From Saprospiraceae bacterium (GTDB lineage Bacteria; Bacteroidota; Bacteroidia; Chitinophagales; Saprospiraceae), in contig JADJTQ010000007.1 of assembly GCA_016711125.1 (NCBI GenBank), positions 372,001 to 436,000 of the forward strand: DNA of 64,000 nucleotides, in the 5' to 3' direction. Shown here one piece after another: positions 31,857-41,503 of this stretch. The translations under genes were made by a program, and so were the position numbers. The notes beneath the pieces were generated by a model. That model ran no database searches, was not told where the DNA came from, and was given only the letters and a program-made list of their open reading frames with translations. Every line of letters starts with the position of its first letter. The first letter of the stretch is position 1.

Positions 31857-32447
31857 TTAAAACCTCAGGCCGACGGACATATTGATCAATTTTGATCGGG
31901 CATCGAATGATTGTTTTAGCATCTCGGTAAAACTTCCCTCATAATTGACTTCGAGGGTAAAACGTCCGAGGTCCATGCCGATACCTACTCTGCCACCGAG
32001 ACCACTGCGAGGATAAATGCGGGTTTCCGCCTCGGCACTTCCATTTACAACCTTAGTAGTTAGGTTTATAACCAATTGACTATGTAACCAAAGATTGAAA
32101 TAATCTATGTGACAGACTCTATAGGAGACGCCAAGAGGAATCTTGAACTGAGAAGTAGATACTCGTTCGGTTACGATGCCTGTATCTTTCATCATCTCGA
32201 TTCCTGTGCCCAACCGAAAGAAATGTAAGCCAGCCTGAGCCTGAAGACGGTGGCCATAATTAGCATCAATACCGATATTCCATCCCATTCTGGCTAGTGA
32301 TAAAGCCGGATCGGAGGAGTCGTCGATGATAAAATCATTAAAATTGATTCCAATCTTCGGACTAAAACTCAGTGGCACAATCTTTTGTGTCTGGATAGAA
32401 CTCCAGCAAAACAGAAAACAAATCGAGCTAAGGGTAGAAATTTTCAT
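31857..32447 (-). CDS. PorT-like outer-membrane beta-barrel protein
   Basis: A 196-residue protein from MKISTLSSICFLFC (start at 32447; a longer frame to 32477 adds ten residues). Signal peptide, then alternating beta strands and a C-terminal strand ending VGLRF, the classic outer-membrane barrel closing signal. Similar to Bacteroidota PorT/OmpX-like porin-family proteins (outer membrane beta-barrel, PF13568 type). Real PorT functions in T9SS; sequence alone does not show that this is the T9SS component, and 8-strand barrels of this type are numerous in the phylum. Confidence 0.7.
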   Translation of the reverse strand: MKISTLSSICFLFCWSSIQTQKIVPLSFSPKIGINFNDFIIDDSSDPALSLARMGWNIGIDANYGHRLQAQAGLHFFRLGTGIEMMKDTGIVTERVSTSQFKIPLGVSYRVCHIDYFNLWLHSQLVINLTTKVVNGSAEAETRIYPRSGLGGRVGIGMDLGRFTLEVNYEGSFTEMLKQSFDARSKLINMSVGLRF

Positions 32448-32618
32448 GCAACTGGTTATCACTATTTGTAGCAACAACGAAACGAATCTCCAAAACGCGT
32501 GCTACCATTCAGTAAATCGACCTGAAGTTGCGAAATTTTAACATTTGGGTTAGTTAATTGCTTCATCAGCATTAAATGCCTTCTTTTTGTGATATTATGG
32601 AAATTCCCCTACGGTGAC

Positions 32619-34514
32619 TTAATCCACTTGTTCTTTTAAGTACTGATCCAGGAAAGTTAAGACCTGTCCATAGCCCTTAATTTGATTTTCTTTTTTCACA
32701 AAACCATGACCCTCATCTTCAAACAACACATATTCGACCGGTACATTGTTCTTCCTAACCGCCTCAACCATTTCATCTGATTCGACCTGCAGCACCCGAG
32801 GATCATTAGCACCTTGTAGCACCATAAGTGGTTTGGTAACGTTACTCGCATGAAAAAGTGGTGAAATATTAAATAACCTGACTGAATCAGCAGTATTTGG
32901 ATCTCCCATTTCAGTATATAATGCTTCACGAAAGGATTCCCAATATGGTGGAATCGATTTAAGGGTCCTCAACCAGTTTGTAACCCCAAAAATGTTGACC
33001 CCAACGGCAAATTCTTCAGGAGCAAAGGCCAAGGCAGCCATCACCATGTAGCCACCATAGGAACCACCACTGATGCCAATTTTTCCCGGATCAATGTATG
33101 GTAAAGTGGCTAGCCAATTCTTGCCTTCGATACAATCTTTAAGGTCAGCATCGCCATGTTTTTGATCATCCATTTGAAAGAAAGTTTTTCCATAGCCACT
33201 GCTACCCCGATTATTAATTGCCAGAATAGCATAACCATGGTTGACGAGATATTGAATCAGTGGGGAGTAGGTTTGCCTGCTTTGACCCCCCGGGCCTCCA
33301 TGTACCCACAAGAGAGCCGGTACTTTGTTTTCGGCTGATGCCTGATGAGGTTTATAAAAGATGGAGGGAATCTCGACACCATCATATGATTTGAATCTGA
33401 CTACTTCTCCATCGACGAGGCCTTCAAGTTTTATTTCAGGATTCAGTGAATGGGTGAGTTGTTTGTGCTCACCCGTCTCAAAATTGAAGAGATAAAGGTC
33501 GCTAGGTGATTTTGAGCTTCCAACTGCAAAACGCATCAATTTTTCACTCCTGGAAATACTCACTGAATTTACTTCTGCATTTTGAAAAGCGGGAAAGGCC
33601 ACCTCCTCGCCGGTTTGTTGATCAATGACCTTTACGGAAGTTTTGCCATCTTCATTGATTCCGATTACCCGGTATTTTTCGAGGTAAGAATCGTAAGCAT
33701 ACCAGATGTCCCAGGCTGTTTTAAAAACCGGTTCCTCCTTTTCGGTAGTGAGGTTATATCGTACTAATTCTGCAAATTCACCAAGCTCATCGGAGAGGCA
33801 GTAGAGATATTGATTATCGTTGCTGAAAAATTGAGGACTGAACGTAGCATTTATGCCGGGTTTTGAAAGTTGAGTTAGAGCTCTGTCGTTCAAATCATAA
33901 AGAAACAATTCATTTCGGCTGGTTGTAATATTTTTTGTCAAGGCCAGAAAGGAACGGTCATTTGAAATCCCTGAGACATCAAGGTTGTCATCATTCTGAT
34001 ATATTAGCCGTTGACCCATATCCTGGATATCGACCTCATATAGATCAAAATATCGTTGATCTCTTTGATTCGAGAGATAGTAAAAGCTCTTTAAGTCGTA
34101 AGCCCATCCAAAAAATTGCGCCTTTGTTAAGCTATCGGGAGTCAAGTCGCTTACTGTTCCATCTTCATCCCGGAGGAACAAGTGACTAATCTCATTGCCA
34201 CCCTGATCGCTGGTATAAATGATGCGCTTGTCGTTTGGAAAGTAAGAAAGGCCAAAGACAGAATTTTCCTTGGATTTGGTCATAGCAGTCATTTCGTTAG
34301 TCGCCAGATCAAGCTCATAAGCATTATAAATGCCGGTCTCGTTACTTGTTATCAGCAAGCTTTTTTCATCGGGAGAAAAAGAACCTCCGATGACCGATTT
34401 ATTATTGAAGAATTGTTCAATGGTGTAATGATCGATATCTTGAGACTTCTCTTCTTCTTTGCAACTTGCTATAACGATGATAAAGAAAGCAAGAAGCAGT
34501 ATTTGGTTTTTCAT
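32619..34514 (-). CDS. S9 prolyl-oligopeptidase-type lipoprotein
   Basis: A 631-residue peptidase with lipobox IIVIASCKEEE near residue 18, so membrane-anchored. N-terminal beta-propeller about 30-370 (NDKRIIYTSDQGGNEISHLF, TFSPQFFSNDNQYLYCLSD), C-terminal hydrolase 380-631. Catalytic residues are likely Ser in GISGGSYGGYMVMAAL, Asp in LQGANDPRVLQ and His in EDEGHGFVKKEN. Length normal for acylaminoacyl-peptidase/S9C relatives. Degrades peptides on the outer face of a membrane. Complete, unlike the S9 gene at 11767. Confidence 0.9.
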   Translation of the reverse strand: MKNQILLLAFFIIVIASCKEEEKSQDIDHYTIEQFFNNKSVIGGSFSPDEKSLLITSNETGIYNAYELDLATNEMTAMTKSKENSVFGLSYFPNDKRIIYTSDQGGNEISHLFLRDEDGTVSDLTPDSLTKAQFFGWAYDLKSFYYLSNQRDQRYFDLYEVDIQDMGQRLIYQNDDNLDVSGISNDRSFLALTKNITTSRNELFLYDLNDRALTQLSKPGINATFSPQFFSNDNQYLYCLSDELGEFAELVRYNLTTEKEEPVFKTAWDIWYAYDSYLEKYRVIGINEDGKTSVKVIDQQTGEEVAFPAFQNAEVNSVSISRSEKLMRFAVGSSKSPSDLYLFNFETGEHKQLTHSLNPEIKLEGLVDGEVVRFKSYDGVEIPSIFYKPHQASAENKVPALLWVHGGPGGQSRQTYSPLIQYLVNHGYAILAINNRGSSGYGKTFFQMDDQKHGDADLKDCIEGKNWLATLPYIDPGKIGISGGSYGGYMVMAALAFAPEEFAVGVNIFGVTNWLRTLKSIPPYWESFREALYTEMGDPNTADSVRLFNISPLFHASNVTKPLMVLQGANDPRVLQVESDEMVEAVRKNNVPVEYVLFEDEGHGFVKKENQIKGYGQVLTFLDQYLKEQVD

Positions 34515-34595
34515 ATTATTTTTTTGATGCCGTAAAGGTAGCTTCTTTAGTCATTTAGTCCCTTTTTCTTATATAAGCATTTGTAATTCTTCGAT

Positions 34596-34793
34596 AGATC
34601 TTCAGTCTTCAGTTCTCAGTTGCATCGGACATCCCCCGCCCGCAGAAGCATTGACAAATTAGGGAGACATCGGACTTCCGTCTTCAGGCTCAGGCTACCG
34701 ACTCTCGACTTCGGTCTTCGGTCTTGCAACATCTGTCTTCCGGCTACCGACTTCCGGCTTCCGACTTCCGGCTTCCGACTTCGGTCTTCAACC
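34596..34793 (+). repeat. degenerate 7-bp tandem repeat tract
   Basis: A skewed run built from variants of CTTCCGG / CTTCCGA / CTTCGGT; near 34741-34780 two 14-bp units CCGACTTCCGGCTT follow directly. Open frames on both strands here are spurious low-complexity translations. The tract lies in the 459-base gap between the S9 gene start and the large T9SS gene, that is in a divergent 5' intergenic region, and is followed by an A/T-rich stretch (34855-34925). Confidence 0.75.
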
Positions 34794-34973
34794 CCCACAA
34801 CACATATTATTAGATTCAATTCGTAGTTTTTCTGCATGTTTTTAACCTTGGTTATAAGTGTCTTATAGATTGTCCAAATATTTTATATATTATTTTTTAA
34901 ATATGTAGCTTCTTGCTATCTTTCGCCGGGTGATGCTTTAGTTTTATAAACCGAGTGATTAACTACTACCAAG

Positions 34974-37900
34974 ATGAATGCACTGCGATTGCTGTGGGCA
35001 AGTTTTTTGGCTCTATATTTTCTGGCCAACTTTAGCAATAGGGCATTATCACAAACTTGTGGACCCGAATGCCGGGCTCTGAATTTATCCATTACGAGCA
35101 CGGTAGTTTTAGAGTATCATTCCAAAGTTTTCTGGACCGATCTAATTCCCAATTTTAGTTGTGCCGGCCCTGTCACCTACCTTCTTCAGACCGTAGGAGG
35201 ATCTTTTGTAGCCCAAGGTAGCTCAGATGATTTAGGCAATCAATCCTATTTTATAATCAAAGAACCATGCAAATATCTAAAGGATGGCTTGATGGTGATC
35301 ATCTCGAATAATCTCGGTAGCTGTATGAATCGGCTGACATTTAAGAAGGGGCCAGTCAATTTTTCAGGAAGACATCTTGATCTTTTTTGCCTGGATCCGA
35401 GAGCCGAGAGACCGGGAGAACTTGATTTTCCAGCGCCCATATTGGCTTGTGATGGTGCGGGAACTCCGCGATGGGTTGGTGATTGGCCGGTGATTAAACA
35501 ATGTTTACCCGGCATCCAAGATACGGCCAAGGTCATCTATCGTGAATGGGAGATCTATGATAAGGAAGGATTTAGGTCTACTACTTTTGATACTTTGATC
35601 GTGTTTCGTTTCCCTCAGTTAGACGAGACTCACCTCTATTGCACTGAACGGGATACCTTATACTGCGGTGAAAGCGAATCATTTGGTCCGTTTATAATTT
35701 TCGAAACCCAACCGGGCAGTGGGATTTGCGATACATTATTTTTAGTCGAGTCATTGACTAAAAATGGTCAAATTTCATTTGCTCCCATCTTCATTAATTC
35801 AACTTGTGGACTTCAGCTTCATCTCGATACGGCAATGTTTTCTTCAGGATGCGAAGAGATATGGAAATTGGATCTGGAAATTAAACAAACATGCTCCGGC
35901 GCAGACAATCAGGCACCCTGTTTTGTACCTGTCGACAATCAAGTTCAGCGTTTAGATCAGCCCGGCAAATACTGGCGATGTACCTTTTGGGTTTATAATC
36001 TAGATACTGTCGCTCCAAAAGCCACTTGTGATTATTCTCACTATAATAGGGAATCAATATTCTGGCCTAGAAACGACATCTCACCAACCAGTCAAATACA
36101 TTGTTTTGAAACTCCAGCCAGTCCGGATACCCGGGTAAATGCTCCCGTACTAATAGTAAGTACCGATGCACACAGTTGCTCGGCATTTGCGGCACTGCCG
36201 GGGCTTTGTGTTAGTGAAGAGTGGTCTGGGATTAAAAACGTAAGGGCCTCCATAGAAGGAGTTGGTACTTTTATCTTGAATGAAAAGGACAGCTGTGAAG
36301 CTGGATTGCTCTTTGAATCGCCAGAACTGGTCAGGTTACCTTTAAGTGAGACTCCCTATCAAATCATCTATGAGGTGGCTGATGGGTGCCATAATATCGA
36401 TTCGATTTTTTGCTACATTCTCGTTAAAGATGCGGTTAAACCCGTGGCCGTTGCAAATAAAGGAGTTACCGTATCATTGTCAGGGAAAATTGCCTGGGTC
36501 GAGGCGGCAAGTTTTGACGAGGGGAGCTATGACAATTGTCAACTAAATGTGTTGTTGGCCAGAAGGACTGATTGGAGTACCGCTGGCGTTGATCTATGTG
36601 ATGCACGGGATACCCTCTGTACTTATCATGGTCAGGTGATTTTCAGACCCATTTTACAACCCGATAAAAAACTAAATGAGATCGAAGCTCATTATGCGAA
36701 AACCTTAAAATGGCTTGAGCAAGATCAGAACACATGTAATAGAATGTTGTTGAATGCATGGAACTACGGACTACTTGAAGCAAGCTATAAGCAATGTGGC
36801 GATTCGGATTTAAGTCAGGAAGAATTCATGGATCTTTTTCACAATTTGTGCGCGGTAGAGTTATGGGGTAGTACCGAAAAATTCGGATGTCAGATTGAGT
36901 CTGACCGAGCTGAATTGTTGAAATCGGCGGCTGAGATTGGAGGAGGCTGGAGCCAGGAGGTACCATTCACTTGTGAAGATGCTTGTCAAACTGTCGTTGT
37001 AGAGATTATCGCAATCGACTATTGGTGCAACTGGAGTAAGAGTTGGACGGAGGTCAAGGTTGAGGACCGCACCCCGTTGAGCATTGCTCAAGACCTTGAT
37101 AATGAAATCGAAATCTCATGTGCAACCTATAAAAAGGAACAATATGCCCTTGAGGGCATCGAGCTTCCGGTCTCTTTAAAGACGATCGTTGGCAAAGCCT
37201 CTTCTGGTAATCTGGATGCTATAAAGAGATTAGATGAGCTTTTAGGTGGGTATGAAAAAGCTTGGATAGATCCCAATGGTATATTGGTCGATGGTCAGGG
37301 CGATACCATTCCAAGACACCTGGCTTTTCATGATCGCCATTGTATTTGCGAAGAGGTGAGAAAGTCGGTGAAAGTGTACGATGACCATCTGGGATATCAA
37401 TGGGTTGACAGCACCTACCATGAATGTAGGTATAAAGATACCATTCAGTACATTAAACAGGGCTTGGTCGCAGTCAATTGTACCGAAAATATACAATGTC
37501 ATAAAACAGTATGGTCTGATCTGGACCACTGTGGACAGGGTTATATCTACCGTAAGTTCGAAATCACCTCAGGCTGTGCGTCTGATGACGACCCTCATTC
37601 ATCTAGCGTCATTACCAGATTACAGAGAATTAAAGTGACCAACAATTGTGAACTTAGTAAAGCGATGTTTGTGCTTCCGGTTGATACAGCGATTTATAAC
37701 TGTATGGTCGAGTACGATCCAAAGGGTAGTGGAAATGTAGCTGGTGCCGCTGATCCATCAGTCACCGGATATCCCCAATATCGTTTCGATGATGATTGCC
37801 GGATAGTGGGAGTGGCCTATAGCGATAAAGTCTTCAAGGTAGTAGGAGGAGATCAGGCTTGTTATAAGATTGTCAGGTCGTGGTTTTTTACAGATTGGTG

Positions 37901-39908
37901 TCAACAGAATGGGCCAAGCTCATCCAGTCCGGAATGGTGGAAAAACCGTGAGTTGGTTGTGGATACGTGCATTCAAATTATTGTGCTGATTGATACAATG
38001 CCTCCACTCTGTGTCATTACCGGACCGGTATCGAATGGAGGCGAAGTTATCATTGCTGGATGTTCATACGATTTTTCGGCCGAATTAGATGTTTTGGACG
38101 CCTGTGGAATTGGGTACTATGATTTTCAACTTTTCAAAAATGGTCAATCATCACCCCTGTCACAAGGCAGCGGGGAGCTGGATTCGCATGTTTCCACTCA
38201 TGTCACGCTGTCGGCACTTGCTCTTGAAGGTGGCAAATATCAATTGCGTGCACGGGTTATTGATGAGTGCCAGAATGAGGGGTTCTGCACCTACGAGTTT
38301 ACGATCGACGCTCTCAAAAAACCCAGTCCTGTTTGCTTGTCCAATTTGACTGTTGAGCTAGTTCCTGGAGATTTGGATGATGATGGGGTGCCAGATACAG
38401 CAACGGCCATTGTCTGGGCTCGTGAATTTGATCGCAGCAGCATTGCGCCGTGCGGTTCTGCAATTGAAGATTTAAAGTTCTATATAGAACTTTTTAGTGA
38501 GGATAATGGTGGCTTTGAAACGCTTGATACGATTGAGGATCAGGACCACATCATGTTAGGGTGCAAGGATATCGGAATACAAACTGTACGAATGTGGGTC
38601 TTGAGTCCATCCGGTTCTGCTGATTATTGTGATGTTTATCTACGGGTTCAGGCAAATGCAGGAGGTTGTGTGATAGTCGATCCTGTCTTTTCTACACTTC
38701 AAGGAGCAATATTAACAATGGATGGAAAAGGAGTTAAAAATGTTTCAATAACCGGCTCAATTGACGATGTAGTCATCGAAGATATACTCACCGATCTGGA
38801 TGGAAAATATTCGATGTTATTTGGTCTTGGAGAAGTAGTTACATTGCAACCATCTAAAGATGGAGATGATCAGAATGGTGTGACGACACCAGATTTAATA
38901 GCAATGGCAAATCATATTAATAATTCAGCACCCTTGGTGTCTCCCTATCGGCGAATAGCAGCTGATGTCAATTTTGATGGGATTATCAATGCCCTCGATC
39001 TTTTATTGTTACGAAATTTGATTCTCAATAATATTCCGGAATGGCCGAATGGCGAATCGTGGCGATTTGTGCCAGCGGCATTTCTGTTTGAATCTTCCGT
39101 AGCTGAAGCAGAAGATTTTCCTGGCTCTATCACAAAGGAACTTTCAGAACCGATCACACAGGTGGATTTTACCGCGATTAAAGTTGGTGATTTAAATCTT
39201 GATCGTAATACGCAGCTGCCCGGAAGATCAGGTGATTTATTAGTTATGCAGCTATCCGATTTCCACTTTCTCCCTGGTGAACCGGTTGTCTTCATACCTA
39301 AATTTACTTCGGATATCACCTTGCAAGGCATGCAATTTGAATTGCAATTTGATGCAGATGTATTAGAATTTTCCGATCCTGATTTTGACGGCGGAGTACC
39401 GTTGGAAATGGAGAATCTCGGATTGCGTCTTGTCAATGAGGGCACTATTTATTGTAGTTGGTTTAGTGACAATAAAATATTCCTTAATGATCAAGAAGGG
39501 CTATTTGAATTTAATTTTATTGCTAAAAAGGCAGGAAAACTAAGCGATGCGTTTTCATTAGTAGCTCATCGGCTTGCCTCAGAGGGCTATCCCGATGCTA
39601 CAACAATAAAACCGATCGCATTAAGTTTTTCGGAACAGCAAAAGCCGATATCGCTGGTAAAAAATTTCCCCAATCCCTTTAGTGATCTGACGCACATTGA
39701 AGTGGACCTCCACGGTGACAATAATGTGCGCCTAGTCATCTCAGATGTGAAGGGCAAAGTCCTGATCGACCGGCAACTGCAGTTTTCAAGGAGTGGTAAG
39801 GAGGCATTGACGGTCACGGCCAGCGAGCTTGGGGCTCCAGGCGTTTACTATTATAGTCTCATTACTGCATCGGAAAAAATTACCAAGAGAATGATCATGA
39901 TCCATTAA
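34974..39908 (+). CDS. 1644-residue cysteine-rich secreted protein with dockerin-like, cohesin-like and T9SS domains
   Basis: Signal peptide 1-26 (FLALYFLANFSNRALS). Residues 27-1250 are cysteine-rich and beta-rich, with repeated Ig/HYR-like blocks such as VKDAVKPVAVANKGVTVSL; no enzyme motif was seen. Residues about 1255-1295 look like a carboxypeptidase-regulatory-type fold. A dockerin-like pair of calcium loops follows at about 1300-1345 (DQNGVTTPDLIAMANHIN and DVNFDGIINALDLLLLRN), then a cohesin-like domain (about 1410-1545: MQFELQFDADVLEFSDPDF) and a T9SS type A sorting domain (about 1560-1644: VKNFPNPFSDLTHIEV, ending KRMIMIH). Likely a cell-surface adhesin or matrix protein. The start gives a good leader. 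A terminator follows. Confidence 0.85.
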   Translation: MNALRLLWASFLALYFLANFSNRALSQTCGPECRALNLSITSTVVLEYHSKVFWTDLIPNFSCAGPVTYLLQTVGGSFVAQGSSDDLGNQSYFIIKEPCKYLKDGLMVIISNNLGSCMNRLTFKKGPVNFSGRHLDLFCLDPRAERPGELDFPAPILACDGAGTPRWVGDWPVIKQCLPGIQDTAKVIYREWEIYDKEGFRSTTFDTLIVFRFPQLDETHLYCTERDTLYCGESESFGPFIIFETQPGSGICDTLFLVESLTKNGQISFAPIFINSTCGLQLHLDTAMFSSGCEEIWKLDLEIKQTCSGADNQAPCFVPVDNQVQRLDQPGKYWRCTFWVYNLDTVAPKATCDYSHYNRESIFWPRNDISPTSQIHCFETPASPDTRVNAPVLIVSTDAHSCSAFAALPGLCVSEEWSGIKNVRASIEGVGTFILNEKDSCEAGLLFESPELVRLPLSETPYQIIYEVADGCHNIDSIFCYILVKDAVKPVAVANKGVTVSLSGKIAWVEAASFDEGSYDNCQLNVLLARRTDWSTAGVDLCDARDTLCTYHGQVIFRPILQPDKKLNEIEAHYAKTLKWLEQDQNTCNRMLLNAWNYGLLEASYKQCGDSDLSQEEFMDLFHNLCAVELWGSTEKFGCQIESDRAELLKSAAEIGGGWSQEVPFTCEDACQTVVVEIIAIDYWCNWSKSWTEVKVEDRTPLSIAQDLDNEIEISCATYKKEQYALEGIELPVSLKTIVGKASSGNLDAIKRLDELLGGYEKAWIDPNGILVDGQGDTIPRHLAFHDRHCICEEVRKSVKVYDDHLGYQWVDSTYHECRYKDTIQYIKQGLVAVNCTENIQCHKTVWSDLDHCGQGYIYRKFEITSGCASDDDPHSSSVITRLQRIKVTNNCELSKAMFVLPVDTAIYNCMVEYDPKGSGNVAGAADPSVTGYPQYRFDDDCRIVGVAYSDKVFKVVGGDQACYKIVRSWFFTDWCQQNGPSSSSPEWWKNRELVVDTCIQIIVLIDTMPPLCVITGPVSNGGEVIIAGCSYDFSAELDVLDACGIGYYDFQLFKNGQSSPLSQGSGELDSHVSTHVTLSALALEGGKYQLRARVIDECQNEGFCTYEFTIDALKKPSPVCLSNLTVELVPGDLDDDGVPDTATAIVWAREFDRSSIAPCGSAIEDLKFYIELFSEDNGGFETLDTIEDQDHIMLGCKDIGIQTVRMWVLSPSGSADYCDVYLRVQANAGGCVIVDPVFSTLQGAILTMDGKGVKNVSITGSIDDVVIEDILTDLDGKYSMLFGLGEVVTLQPSKDGDDQNGVTTPDLIAMANHINNSAPLVSPYRRIAADVNFDGIINALDLLLLRNLILNNIPEWPNGESWRFVPAAFLFESSVAEAEDFPGSITKELSEPITQVDFTAIKVGDLNLDRNTQLPGRSGDLLVMQLSDFHFLPGEPVVFIPKFTSDITLQGMQFELQFDADVLEFSDPDFDGGVPLEMENLGLRLVNEGTIYCSWFSDNKIFLNDQEGLFEFNFIAKKAGKLSDAFSLVAHRLASEGYPDATTIKPIALSFSEQQKPISLVKNFPNPFSDLTHIEVDLHGDNNVRLVISDVKGKVLIDRQLQFSRSGKEALTVTASELGAPGVYYYSLITASEKITKRMIMIH

Positions 39909-39939
39909 TCGGAATAAGTTATTCACTCTAGTTTTGGTG

Positions 39940-39970
39940 GCCTCTCATCTCAGGCGGGAGGCTTTTTTTA
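39940..39970 (+). terminator. Rho-independent terminator after the 1644-residue protein
   Basis: GCCTC-13-base loop-GAGGC followed by a T7 run, 32 bases after the stop. The stem is short but the T run is strong. Confidence 0.65.
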
Positions 39971-40060
39971 TCTTCGAAAATCGGACTGGGATGGCAGCGT
40001 CCCATTAAAAATGCAATGTGATCTTTTCCAAATAATTTAATATCCAGCGAGCAACTGACC

Positions 40061-40635
40061 TTAAGTTATTCCAAACAAATGCGCCTTAAAAATCTTGACG
40101 GCGATCGCCAGGAGAATAATGCCAAATACTTTTCTTAGTACCGAAGCCCCTCCCGGACCGATCTTTCTTTCTATCCAGTCTGCACTACGCAAAACGATAA
40201 ATACCAGAATTACATTAATCACTATACCGATCAGAATGTCAACCTGGCTGAATTCGGCTTTGAGCGTAAGAATTGTTGTCAATGTACCTGCTCCGGCAAT
40301 CAGTGGAAAGGCCAGAGGTACAATTGTTCCGGATGAGGCAGAAGTATCCTCCCGAAAGAAAGGGATGTTTAGTATCATTTCCAAGCCGATAAGAAATATG
40401 ACAATAGCTCCGGCAACTGCAAATGAGGAGATGTCAACCCCAAATAGTTTTAAAATGCCTTCGCCAAAAAATAGGAAGGCAATCATAATAATTCCAGCTA
40501 CGACGCTGGCCTGGGTAGCTTGAATGTTGACGCCTTTATTTTTAAGATTGATCACAATCGGTAGAGAACCGGGAATGTCAATGACCGAAAAAGAATCAAG
40601 GTGACGGAAATAATTTCCTTAAAGCCTGGTGCCAT
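40061..40635 (-). CDS. MarC family integral membrane protein, frameshifted near the start
   Basis: About 190 residues with six hydrophobic segments. The open part begins at 40555 (MINLKNKGVNIQATQ), but the family N-terminus is visible upstream in another frame: ATG at 40635 gives MAPGFKEIISVTLILF, and after adding one base at the A5 run 40589-40593 the frame continues SVIDIPGSLPIVINLKNKG. Conserved stretches: VAGAIVIFLIGLEMI and VPLAFPLIAGAGTLTTIL. Despite the historical name (multiple antibiotic resistance), no transport substrate is established for MarC proteins. Confidence 0.85.
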
Positions 40636-40798
40636 AATGACTTTTTATTAATAAAAGAAGTCAAATGTATCAAGATATAACGGTCGTAGACTGGATTTAT
40701 CCAAAATAAATTTGTGTTTTAATAAAGTCGCTGCTATCACTTACATCATGATCTACGACTAAAGTACCATCGACAAACAAAGGGAGTCACATCTTAGA

Positions 40799-41468
40799 TT
40801 ATTTTTGAGAGCTGATGAATACCCAATAGCTTTCGAATATGGTTACCTTGATCTCTCGGAAGTTGAGTTTTTGAAGCCATTCGAGTTGAGTCGGTACATT
40901 GTCAGGTGTATCATATTGTTTGTAGTGATCGGCCAGGTATTCCCAATCACCATTTAATTGATGGCGAATCACAAATGCTTTCCATTTTTCGAAAAATGCG
41001 TCATGATCCGGATCATTTTTATTGATAAAGAGATCGGCATACGCAAAAATACCACCTGTCTTCAACCAGCGATAACTATCCTCCAAAAGTTTCTCTTTTA
41101 TATCATGATTTAAATGATGTAAAGGAAAATGAGGCAGCAATTAAATCAAAATGATTGTTAGGATATTTTACATCTTGCATTAAGCCAAGATGGTAGGTAA
41201 ATGGATATTTTAGAAAGCGGAGTCTTGCTTCGTCCAGCATTTTTTCACTGGCATCGAGTAATGTAAAGCCTGCTAAAGGAAATCGTTCCAGGAGCTTGGC
41301 GCTAATATTTCCATTCCCTGATCCCAAATCCAGGATTTGCCGGGGATCAAAGTCATCGGGAAAGGAGGTCGAGAACTGTTGGGTGAGCTGGACATAATGA
41401 GGTACCCACCGGATCATTTTCTCAGTGTACTCTTGTTGAATTTCATCAAAGACTTGACCGATGTTCAT
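40799..41468 (-). CDS. class I SAM-dependent methyltransferase, frameshifted
   Basis: About 222 residues. SAM-binding motif I is ILDLGSGNGNISAKLLERFP, motif II TLLDASEKMLDEARLRF and the post-motif region NNHFDLIAASFSLHHL. The observed frame breaks in the A3 run 41121-41123: with one base removed the text reads AASFSLHHLNHDIKEKLLED and joins the second part, which ends at 40799. Substrate unknown; the acceptor could be a small molecule. It is directly downstream of tilS on the same strand (35 bases). Confidence 0.8.
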
Positions 41469-41503
41469 ATTGACGGTTTCTAATAAGGGATAATGCCCAT
41501 TCT

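Noticed and set aside
34596..34793. CRISPR array reading of the heptamer tract
   Set aside because: Units are about 7-14 bp and contiguous; there are no 23-47 bp repeats with unique spacers and no cas gene.
34616..34837. Open frames on both strands over the 7-bp repeat tract (including a 68-codon plus and a 73-codon minus frame)
   Set aside because: They are low-complexity translations of the heptamer repeat and cannot be real proteins.
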